Notes under the pieces: generated by a model
Told to the model about the DNA's origin: nothing
What the model saw: only the letters and a program-made list of their open reading frames with translations
Databases searched by the model: none
Made by a program: the position numbers and the translations under genes
Assembly (NCBI GenBank): GCA_947253735.1
Contig: CAMYAU010000043.1
Coordinates: 1 to 11,679 of the forward strand
Direction of reading: 5' to 3'
DNA length: 11,679 nt
Source: an uncultured Varibaculum sp.
Lineage (GTDB): Bacteria > Actinomycetota > Actinomycetes > Actinomycetales > Actinomycetaceae
Part shown: positions 6,400 through 11,679 of the stretch, one piece after another
Numbering within the stretch: position 1 is the first letter of the stretch
How the letters are laid out: every line of letters starts with the position of its first letter

Positions 6400-6434
6400 G
6401 GAGCAATATCCCCGCGTAAATAGCTGGGAATACA

Positions 6435-6477
6435 TCAGGCAGGGCGCAGCAAGATAGCCTCGCCGCGCCCTGCCTGA
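6435..6477. terminator. 13-bp perfect inverted repeat between convergent genes (likely bidirectional terminator)
   Basis: TCAGGCAGGGCGC (6435-6447) is the exact reverse complement of GCGCCCTGCCTGA (6465-6477), with a 17-nt loop. It lies between the ends of the convergent methyltransferase (6373) and metS (6498) genes, 20 bases after the metS stop. Neither side has a U-run, so if it terminates transcription it does so in the U-poor manner reported for actinobacteria. Confidence 0.65.
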
Positions 6478-6497
6478 ACCCAGAGAGAGTAATATTC

Positions 6498-6713
6498 TTA
6501 ATTCGATTTAACGGTTTCCTCAGTCTCTTTAGCTTCCTTTTCGATAAAGTCAGCCTCCGTGAGACCGGGATGCGGGTTAAAATCAGTTCGCGAATAGTCC
6601 TCACCTTTTTGATAGGGCGTATTCATTCGTCGCAGTGCCACTACCGATCCGACTAGTCCGCCCCAGATCACCAGGATGGCGACCAGCATCATCAAAATTG
6701 CTTCCCCGGTCAT
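6498..6713 (-). CDS. metS: MetS-like small subunit of methionine/alanine NSS transporter
   Basis: This 71-residue protein has one membrane helix at about 5-27 (AILMMLVAILVIWGGLVGSVVAL) followed by LRR and a hydrophilic, acidic C-terminal tail (about 30-71). The helix with its WGGL motif matches the small subunits that accompany MetP in actinobacteria; in Corynebacterium glutamicum MetP needs MetS for methionine and alanine uptake. It starts 2 nt after the metP stop, with AAGGAGG inside the end of metP, so the two are cotranscribed and translationally coupled. The tail of more than 40 residues seems long for this family, as far as I can judge from memory. The 13-bp inverted repeat follows the stop. 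Confidence 0.88.
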   Translation of the reverse strand: MTGEAILMMLVAILVIWGGLVGSVVALRRMNTPYQKGEDYSRTDFNPHPGLTEADFIEKEAKETEETVKSN

Positions 6714-6715
6714 AG

Positions 6716-8287
6716 CTAGTCTTCCTCCTTGTTCCAGTTCACATTCTCTAAATCGAATGAGGGAGATATCTCGGCGCTCTTATGCCACTTCAAACGCGGC
6801 ATTATCGCTGAAAACGCCAAGAGAATCCCTAACATTCCCCAACCGAAGGTATTTGTCCACCAGCGCGGATAATCACCATAGCCATGGGAAATCAGATCCA
6901 CCAGGTTGGGTACCAGCATGAATACCAGGAGCACCGGGATCACGAATCCGATTAACCCTTCCCACCATTTACCGACTTTCACTGCGGAGGTCACGTTCAG
7001 GTGAATCCGCAAGGAACGCAGTGAAGGGGTAATCACTGTAACGATCACACATAGGGATAGCGCTGCGCCGACTACCCCGATGGTGTTTATGTAGTTGTCA
7101 ACGGTGTCGAGGGCGGCCAGACCGGTAGTAGTCCCAAAGAAGAAGACCGAGACGATCGCCAACACGACCCCAAGAATCACGGAAGCTTGCTTAGAGGTCC
7201 AGCCGATCTTATCTTGGAAAGCTCCGGCTACTACCTGTACCAAAGACACCATGGAGGTTACTCCGGCCAATACCAAAGAGGCAAAGAATAGTGCCCCAAA
7301 GATGCCGCCTCCCGGCATCTCATTGATGATTTGCGGGAAGGTAATAAAGGATAGCGACACCCCGGAAATATTTTCCAATTTGTCAACCGAAGTATGCTGC
7401 AGATTAGCCATATAACCCAAGGTGGCAAACACTCCGATACCTGCCAGCACCTCAAAGGAAGAGTTGGCAAAGCCGGCAACTAGACCGGTACCGGTCAGAT
7501 TAGAGCGTTTCTTCAGGTAGGAGGCGTAAGTCATCATAATCCCAAAGCCCACTGACAGTGAATAGAAAATCTGGGCCACGGCTGCGATCCACACTTTCCC
7601 ATTCCACAGGGCACTCCAATCAGGGGTAAAGAACTTGTTTAACCCGTCGGTTGCTCCCGGCAAAGTTAGCGCCTTGATCACCATGGCAACGAACAGCACT
7701 ACCAATAGCGGAATACAGATCTTGGTAATCCATTCGATACCCCGCGAAACGCCTAGGGCGATTAGGACAATAGTGACTACCCACACGATGATTAGGGGGA
7801 TCGCGATTCCCCACACGGGAGTTAGCGAAATCGAGGTGGTGTCATGCGCCTGCAAAAACTTATCGGAAAAGAATTTTGCCGGATCAGCTCCCCAGGCACG
7901 AGTAAAGGAAAACACGGTGTAACGCAGCGCCCAAGCAATAATGGCCGCATAGTAGACGACGATGAAGAAGCATACGCCTACTTGCCACCAGCCTACGGCT
8001 TCGGCGCGCCGGTTTACCCTGGCGAGAGCGAGCGGAGGTGAGCCACGGAACTTGTGGCCGATTGCGTAATCTAGCAGCAACATGGGCAGCCCGATGGCTA
8101 GCAGGGCGATCAGGTAGGGAACGATAAACGCGCCGCCACCGTTGGTATAGGCAACACCTGGGAAACGCCAAATATTACCCAAACCAATCGCAGAACCAAT
8201 CGCCGCAATCAGGAATCCATATTGTGTCCCCCATGACTGTCGGCTGGTCTTTTCGGAAGCAGTAGACTGCGAAACCTCTTCAGACAT
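6716..8287 (-). CDS. metP: Sodium-dependent NSS-family amino acid transporter (MetP-like, methionine/alanine)
   Basis: This 523-residue integral membrane protein belongs to the neurotransmitter:sodium symporter family and imports amino acids with Na+. The TM1 signature is intact: GFLIAAIGSAIGLGNIWRFP (24-43), carrying the unwound sodium/substrate-site segment. TM6 is recognisable as AQIFYSLSVGFGIMMTYASY (238-257), and the TM8 sodium-site region as AGVTSMVSLVQVV (341-353). The hydropathy pattern fits about 12 helices, with a hydrophilic tail after 500. The adjacent metS gene, 2 nt downstream, points to the MetP type, whose Corynebacterium relative takes up methionine and alanine; substrate here is inferred from that pairing. 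The ATG (8285-8287) has AAGGAG five bases upstream. Its promoter should lie in the 8288-8424 interval. Confidence 0.93.
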   Translation of the reverse strand: MSEEVSQSTASEKTSRQSWGTQYGFLIAAIGSAIGLGNIWRFPGVAYTNGGGAFIVPYLIALLAIGLPMLLLDYAIGHKFRGSPPLALARVNRRAEAVGWWQVGVCFFIVVYYAAIIAWALRYTVFSFTRAWGADPAKFFSDKFLQAHDTTSISLTPVWGIAIPLIIVWVVTIVLIALGVSRGIEWITKICIPLLVVLFVAMVIKALTLPGATDGLNKFFTPDWSALWNGKVWIAAVAQIFYSLSVGFGIMMTYASYLKKRSNLTGTGLVAGFANSSFEVLAGIGVFATLGYMANLQHTSVDKLENISGVSLSFITFPQIINEMPGGGIFGALFFASLVLAGVTSMVSLVQVVAGAFQDKIGWTSKQASVILGVVLAIVSVFFFGTTTGLAALDTVDNYINTIGVVGAALSLCVIVTVITPSLRSLRIHLNVTSAVKVGKWWEGLIGFVIPVLLVFMLVPNLVDLISHGYGDYPRWWTNTFGWGMLGILLAFSAIMPRLKWHKSAEISPSFDLENVNWNKEED

Positions 8288-8424
8288 CTCAACTCCTTAT
8301 AGACGGGACAAGCATTTATCAAAGCGCAATTGCTTAGAGCTAAAACTAGCCCGACACCTCACCAGTCGGACGAAAATATTCACATCGTGAGATTTACCCA
8401 AGGAAAAAAGAGGCTAAAAATTGT
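8288..8424. promoter_or_regulatory. metP upstream region with short inverted repeats
   Basis: This stretch should carry the metP promoter. AAGGAG (plus 8293-8298) is the ribosome binding site. Further upstream are two small inverted repeats: CCGAC (8351-8355) with GTCGG (8365-8369), and TCAC-ATC-GTGA (8380-8390). They could be operator sites but are short. I could not assign a convincing -35/-10 pair. Confidence 0.3.
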
Positions 8425-8461
8425 TTTTCTCCCGCTAATCAAAGAGATTAGCGGGAGAAAA
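8425..8461 (-). terminator. 16-bp perfect hairpin, terminator of rne
   Basis: TTTTCTCCCGCTAATC (8425-8440) is perfectly complementary to GATTAGCGGGAGAAAA (8446-8461), with the 5-nt loop AAAGA. It begins 10 bases after the rne stop on the minus strand. The T and A runs lie inside the stem; beyond it the minus strand reads ACAATTTTT, so only a delayed U-tract is present. It probably ends rne transcription and insulates metP. Confidence 0.8.
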
Positions 8462-8471
8462 TAGAGAAGTC

Positions 8472-10955
8472 TTAGCCGGTCACCGCCGCATGACGTCGTG
8501 GGGCTTCACCCTCGGGATTTCCACCGATAGCCGGTTTCTTTTCCCAAGTAGGACTCCCCGCTCCTAACTGTTCTAAACTAACTGTTTTGGCTGCACCAGC
8601 ACTTTGAATAGTCATCACCGCACCCTCAGAAGCTGGGGTAACCGTGCCGGAGGTAACAGCAGCCCGGGCCTTCCCGCTGACGCTCCTTTTTACCGAAGCT
8701 TTTGTTCGCTTCCGCGCCGTTTGCTTTTTAGGAGCTACGCTTTGGTCCTTTTTGAGTGCGGGAACGCTGCTATTTTCGGTTTCCGAAGAGGCATCCTCCG
8801 ACTGTAAGGCCTCCTCCTTATCGGGACTCTTCTGCGGTTCTGGGACGTGACCTTTTTCTATTTTCGCCTCTTCCGGAGGAATATCCGCCACCGGGTATGA
8901 ATCTGCCTGTTCATGATGAGCTTTACTGGCAGCTGCTGCTACTTTAGCTATCGAAGCCCGATTCTTAGTGTCGGTCTGAGAACGTTTTTCGTTCCTAGCC
9001 TCGCGTTTTTCATTGCGCGCACGCAGATTCGCGTCGCTATTAGCACCGTTTTCTACCGGATCGGTGTGCACAATAAACCCGCGTCCTTCGCAATGTTCAC
9101 AGGGAGTAGAAAATGCTTCTACCAGACCTTCTCCCACCCGCTTGCGGGTCATTTGCACCAGACCAAGAGAAGTAACTTCCGTAACCTGATGACGAGTACG
9201 ATCCCGCCCCAGACATTCCACCAAGCGGCGTAGCACCAGGTCCCGGTTGGATTCCAACACCATATCGACAAAGTCGATAACCACGATTCCCCCGATATCG
9301 CGAAGTCGCAGTTGACGCACGATTTCCTCGGCGGATTCTAAGTTATTGCGGGTAACGGTTTCCTCTAAAGTTCCTCCGGAACCAGTGTATTTACCGGTGT
9401 TGACATCAATGACCGTCATCGCTTCGGTACGGTCAATAATCAGATAACCACCCGAAGGCAGCCACACCTTGCGATCCATTCCCTTCGCGAGCTGCTCATC
9501 AACACGGTGAGCCGCGAAAATATCGTCCGCGCCCACCCATTGTTCAACTCGATCCCGTAGATCAGGAGCAAACTCCTTCACATAGGAATCAACCTGTCCG
9601 AAAGTTTCTTTGCCCTGAACAATCAGTTTTTGGAAATCTTCATTGAATACGTCGCGCACCACCCGCAGCGCTAGTTCGGGTTCACCGTGTAATAAATAGG
9701 GAGCTGATTTAGAGGACGCCGCATTCTTCTCGATTTTTTCCCACTGCCTTTGCAGGCGCTGGACATCTTGGCGCAACTGTTCCTCGCTGGCACCTTCAGC
9801 TGCCGTGCGGATGATTACCCCGAAATCCTTGGGCACAATAACTTTTAATAGTTTCTTGAGACGCCGCCGTTCCACCTCGGGAAGTTTCCGCGATATGCCG
9901 GTCATCGATCCACCCGGAACTAAAACCAGGAAACGACCCGGCAAGGTAATTTGAGAAGTAAGTCGCGCACCCTTGTGCCCGATCGGGTCTTTAGTTACCT
10001 GCACGGTGATGGAATCACCAGATTTTAAGGCTTCTTCGATCCGCCGCGGGCGACCCTTCATCCCGGCAACATCCCAATTAACTTCCCCGGCATAAAGCAC
10101 CGCGTTACGACCACGCCCTAAATCAACGAAAGCAGCCTCCATAGAAGGCAATACATTTTGCACTTTGCCCCGATAAACCGAGCCCACCATAGTGGTTTGG
10201 GTATGCCGGGATACATAGTGTTCCACCAGCACGTTATCTTCTAGGACTGCTATCTGATTGAGTCCGTCCTTAGAACGGATCAGCATAGTGCGATCTACAG
10301 CTTCGCGCCGCGCCAGATACTCAGATTCGGTAATTACCTTGGGGCGACGTCCTTCTTTACGTCCCTCCCGGCGGCGCTGTTTCTTCGCCTCCAGGCGGGT
10401 CGAACCTTTTACCTGTTCAATCTGGTCAGTAGCTTCCGCCGCTCCCCGTGTGCGCCGCCGACGCCGCCGATGGCTGCCGCTGACTTCCCCCTCTGATTGT
10501 CCGGCGCGGGCACCATTAGAATCACTGGAATCATTGTTGTCTTTCGCCGAGACTTCGCCCCCCCGATTATCCTGCAGATTTTCTGAAGCGTCTCCGTCGG
10601 TGTTTACACCGTCACTTTTGCGAGACTTTTTTGCCCCGCGCGTTTTCTTGTCTGTCTTGCCGCTAGCTGACTTGCTATTTTTCTCGGCTACGTCCTCGGT
10701 TTTTCTTTTTCTCTGCCGCTTTGGTTTTCCGTCTTTTTCTATTCCCGATTCTTCCGGGATACCCGGATCAAAAGCTGGAGCTGCCGCGAACATGGGAGCC
10801 GCAAAAGCGGGAGCCGCAGTTATCTGAGCGGGAGCTACCGGAGAGGATTCAACCTTCTTGGGGGCAGAAAAAGCTGGACCGGAAAAAAGCGCCGCGCCAT
10901 TATTCTGATTAAATTCTGTTTCGTTATTACTTGGGTCTTTCACCACTGATCTCAC
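8472..10955 (-). CDS. rne: Ribonuclease E/G (Rne)
   Basis: This endoribonuclease cleaves single-stranded AU-rich RNA in mRNA decay and in rRNA and tRNA maturation. Residues are numbered from the outermost GTG (10953-10955; 827 aa). A disordered N-terminal arm (1-210) has Ala/Pro-rich repeats (APAFAAPMFAAAPAF, 48-62), charged tracts and six arginines in a row (163-168). The S1 domain follows (about 255-335, GSVYRGKVQNVLPSMEAAFVDLG). The DNase I-like catalytic domain carries Asp517 in IDVNTGK and Asp561 in VVIDFVDM, matching the two magnesium-binding aspartates of E. coli RNase E. The zinc-link CEHC is at 619-622. A low-complexity C-terminal arm (630-827) includes a tandem ARNEKRE/ARNEKRS repeat (646-659) and a Lys/Arg-rich stretch (735-765). 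The better Shine-Dalgarno, AGGTGA, favours initiation at the GTG at 10944-10946 (codon 4). Confidence 0.95.
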   Translation of the reverse strand: MRSVVKDPSNNETEFNQNNGAALFSGPAFSAPKKVESSPVAPAQITAAPAFAAPMFAAAPAFDPGIPEESGIEKDGKPKRQRKRKTEDVAEKNSKSASGKTDKKTRGAKKSRKSDGVNTDGDASENLQDNRGGEVSAKDNNDSSDSNGARAGQSEGEVSGSHRRRRRRTRGAAEATDQIEQVKGSTRLEAKKQRRREGRKEGRRPKVITESEYLARREAVDRTMLIRSKDGLNQIAVLEDNVLVEHYVSRHTQTTMVGSVYRGKVQNVLPSMEAAFVDLGRGRNAVLYAGEVNWDVAGMKGRPRRIEEALKSGDSITVQVTKDPIGHKGARLTSQITLPGRFLVLVPGGSMTGISRKLPEVERRRLKKLLKVIVPKDFGVIIRTAAEGASEEQLRQDVQRLQRQWEKIEKNAASSKSAPYLLHGEPELALRVVRDVFNEDFQKLIVQGKETFGQVDSYVKEFAPDLRDRVEQWVGADDIFAAHRVDEQLAKGMDRKVWLPSGGYLIIDRTEAMTVIDVNTGKYTGSGGTLEETVTRNNLESAEEIVRQLRLRDIGGIVVIDFVDMVLESNRDLVLRRLVECLGRDRTRHQVTEVTSLGLVQMTRKRVGEGLVEAFSTPCEHCEGRGFIVHTDPVENGANSDANLRARNEKREARNEKRSQTDTKNRASIAKVAAAASKAHHEQADSYPVADIPPEEAKIEKGHVPEPQKSPDKEEALQSEDASSETENSSVPALKKDQSVAPKKQTARKRTKASVKRSVSGKARAAVTSGTVTPASEGAVMTIQSAGAAKTVSLEQLGAGSPTWEKKPAIGGNPEGEAPRRHAAVTG

Positions 10956-10957
10956 CT
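10951..10957 (-). promoter_or_regulatory. Shine-Dalgarno AGGTGAG that decides the rne start
   Basis: On the minus strand AGGTGAG matches the anti-Shine-Dalgarno complement AGGAGGTGATC and overlaps the outermost GTG (10953-10955). It is well placed for the GTG GTG pair at codons 4-5 (10941-10946). The outermost GTG itself has only a G/C-rich sequence ahead of it. I therefore favour 10946 as the true start, giving 824 residues. Confidence 0.5.
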
Positions 10958-10984
10958 GGACACGCCCGCACCGGCAAGTCCCCT

Positions 10985-11008
10985 ATATTACGCCGTCCTC
11001 TAGGACGG
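10985..11008 (-). promoter_or_regulatory. Putative rne promoter (-10 TAATAT) with hairpin in the spacer
   Basis: On the minus strand TAATAT (plus 10985-10990) is one base from consensus and would give a leader of about 20-30 nt. Immediately upstream, CCGTCCT (10993-10999) and AGGACGG (11002-11008) form a 7-bp inverted repeat with only two bases between them. It lies between the -10 and the expected -35, where a repressor would act. No consensus -35 is visible. Confidence 0.4.
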
Positions 11009-11050
11009 AAGCCCTTGTTTACGTGAGGATATTTTTCCCACGCCAGAGAG

Positions 11051-11064
11051 TTTTCCTAGGAAAA
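11051..11064. repeat. 14-bp perfect palindrome TTTTCCTAGGAAAA
   Basis: The sequence reads identically on both strands. It lies about 60 bases upstream of the putative rne -10 and about 240 bases before the cydA start. An AT-flanked, dimer-sized dyad like this could be an operator, but no family is recognised. Confidence 0.5.
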
Positions 11065-11068
11065 TAGT

Positions 11069-11095
11069 CCCTCCGGGGTGATTCCCTCCGCGGTG
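11069..11095. repeat. 12-bp direct repeat CCCTCCGGGGTG / CCCTCCGCGGTG
   Basis: Copies at 11069-11080 and 11084-11095 differ at one base and are separated by ATT, giving a 15-bp period. Tandem sites in a divergent promoter region may bind a regulator, but the binding protein is unknown. Confidence 0.5.
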
Positions 11096-11215
11096 CGACG
11101 GTGAAAACCATCCATGATCATTATTCCATATTTCTTAATTCTGTCGTAAAACTGGGCTAATTCTTAGGGAATCCTGGGAATTCCTTAGCGAACGCCTGAA
11201 AAAGGAGTTAGTCTA

Positions 11216-11233
11216 AGTGACAACGTTGTCACT
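11216..11233. promoter_or_regulatory. 18-bp perfect palindrome, likely operator upstream of cydA
   Basis: AGTGACAACGTTGTCACT is identical on both strands and lies 72 bases before the cydA ATG. The perfect dyad with a central CG step resembles operators of LacI-family repressors. It does not fit the Rex consensus TTGTGAANNNNTTCACAA, because GTGA and TCAC are separated by 8 rather than 6 bases. The regulator is not encoded in this window. Confidence 0.6.
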
Positions 11234-11252
11234 ATGGACTTCGCGTAAGCAC

Positions 11253-11265
11253 GTCCACTGTGGAC
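11253..11265. repeat. Inverted repeat GTCCAC-T-GTGGAC in cydA leader region
   Basis: Six-base arms flank a single T, 40 bases before the cydA start. GTCCA (11253-11257) could instead pair with the upstream TGGAC (11235-11239), so two mutually exclusive structures are possible if the region is transcribed. It may also be a second operator. Confidence 0.4.
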
Positions 11266-11305
11266 AGCGACTACTAAACCAACTAGAAACGGAAAGGCGA
11301 GCAGA

Positions 11306-11679
11306 ATGACTATTGCTTCAACAGCATTAGATGCCACCATGTTGGCGCGATGGCAGTTCGGTATTACTACCGTCTACCATTTCATCCTGGTTCCGTTCAC
11401 CATCGGCATGTCCCTCCTAGTTGCCATTATGCAAACGAAATGGCACAAGACCGGCGAGGAATATTGGCTGAAGGCGACACGGTTCTTTGGGAAACTGTTC
11501 CTAATTAACTTTGCACTCGGTGTTGCTACCGGTATCGTGCAAGAATTCCAGTTCGGAATGAACTGGTCGGAGTACTCCCGCTTTGTGGGCGACATTTTCG
11601 GTGCGCCGCTAGCGTGTGAGGCTCTTATCTCCTTCTTTATGGAGTCCACCTTCCTGGGTCTGTGGATCTTCGGCTGGGG
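11306..11679 (+). CDS. cydA: Cytochrome bd quinol oxidase subunit I (partial, runs off right edge)
   Basis: The first 124 codons of cydA are present. CydA is the haem-carrying membrane subunit of the terminal oxidase that oxidises quinol and reduces oxygen to water, with high oxygen affinity. The N-terminus LDATMLARWQFGITTVYHF is characteristic; His25 matches the haem ligand His19 of E. coli CydA. Glu105 and Glu113 in CEALISFFMESTFLGLW match Glu99 and Glu107 near the haem b595/d site. Three hydrophobic segments are visible (about 17-42, 60-80 and 100-124). The ATG at 11306 is preceded by GGAAAGG eight bases away. The quinol-binding loop and cydB would lie beyond the edge. The gene is divergent from rne across the palindrome-rich region. 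Confidence 0.95.
   Translation, partial: MTIASTALDATMLARWQFGITTVYHFILVPFTIGMSLLVAIMQTKWHKTGEEYWLKATRFFGKLFLINFALGVATGIVQEFQFGMNWSEYSRFVGDIFGAPLACEALISFFMESTFLGLWIFGW

Larger units (their letters stand above)
10956..11305. other. 350-base divergent intergenic region, rne/cydA, rich in palindromes
   Basis: No gene is supported here. From left to right it holds the rne leader and putative -10, a 7-bp inverted repeat (10993-11008), a 14-bp palindrome (11051-11064), a 12-bp direct repeat (11069-11095), an AT-rich stretch (about 11112-11165), an 18-bp palindrome (11216-11233), a second inverted repeat (11253-11265) and the cydA ribosome binding site GGAAAGG (11291-11297). The cydA promoter must lie here, but I could not fix its -35 and -10. 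Confidence 0.7.

Noticed and set aside
7095..7922. Plus-strand open frames opposite metP
   Set aside because: They mirror hydrophobic codons of an unmistakable transporter gene and show no motifs of their own.
8288..8424. Methionine-responsive site upstream of metP (McbR TAGAC-N6-GTCTA or an S-adenosylmethionine riboswitch)
   Set aside because: A single TAGAC occurs near 8300 without a partner GTCTA, and the leader is too short and lacks the conserved helices of a riboswitch.
10258..10827. A 189-codon open frame on the plus strand opposite rne
   Set aside because: It lies wholly antisense to the Arg/Lys/Ala-rich arm of RNase E, its product is Arg/Ser/Pro low-complexity sequence, and it has no recognisable domain. 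It is a compositional shadow.
11114..11149. An 11-codon frame MIIIPYFLILS in the rne/cydA gap as a leader peptide
   Set aside because: It has no convincing ribosome binding site and no regulatory codon pattern, and its length is within chance in AT-rich DNA.
11216..11233. Rex (redox repressor) site upstream of cydA
   Set aside because: The Rex consensus needs GTGA and TCAC six bases apart; here they are eight apart and the centre is CAACGTTG.
1..11679. Mobile elements, CRISPR arrays, toxin-antitoxin or defence genes
   Set aside because: No transposase, integrase, regularly spaced repeats or defence domains are seen; the genes are housekeeping or transport genes of even composition.

Overview
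The window is ordinary chromosomal DNA from an actinobacterium. The evidence is the actinobacterial DUF3043 membrane protein next to an ErpA/glycerate-kinase/dipeptidase cluster, an RNase E with long Ala/Pro- and Arg-rich low-complexity arms, and a MetP/MetS-type transporter pair as described in Corynebacterium. The moderate GC content and the genes themselves suggest a low-GC member of the Actinomycetaceae (Varibaculum/Mobiluncus/Gleimia-like), but that placement is inference. There is no prophage, insertion sequence, CRISPR array, tRNA or rRNA.

Layout. Positions 1-2842 (minus strand) hold an apparent operon read right to left: M20 dipeptidase, then a glycerate-kinase-family protein that starts on the base after the dipeptidase stop, then ErpA, then the first 13 codons of a further gene that runs off the left edge. 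DUF3043 (2961-3590, plus) is transcribed divergently from the dipeptidase. It ends inside a CTAG that also supplies the stop codon of the convergent class 2 dihydroorotate dehydrogenase gene pyrD. Upstream of pyrD lies an unrecognised 210-residue gene (4751-5383, minus), divergent from a SpoU/TrmH RNA methyltransferase gene (5531-6373, plus). A GC-rich inverted repeat separates that gene from a convergent metP-metS sodium-coupled transporter operon (6498-8287, minus). A 16-bp perfect hairpin separates metP from rne (8472-10955, minus). A 350-base intergenic region dense in palindromes and repeats divides rne from the divergent start of cydA (11306 to the right edge).

How the genes connect. 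Class 2 dihydroorotate dehydrogenase passes electrons to membrane quinone, and CydA belongs to the quinol oxidase that empties the same pool. ErpA serves Fe-S proteins. RNase E and the SpoU-type enzyme process and modify RNA. MetPS and the dipeptidase supply amino acids. I see no new multi-gene system. The most interesting signals are regulatory. Four genes (dipeptidase, DUF3043, pyrD, methyltransferase) have a TANNNT -10 hexamer ending 6-7 nt before the start codon and no well-placed Shine-Dalgarno sequence, which is the layout of leaderless mRNAs; other genes here have clear Shine-Dalgarno sequences. An 18-bp perfect palindrome and several other repeats lie upstream of cydA. The glycerate-kinase homologue has lost its family's signature motifs.
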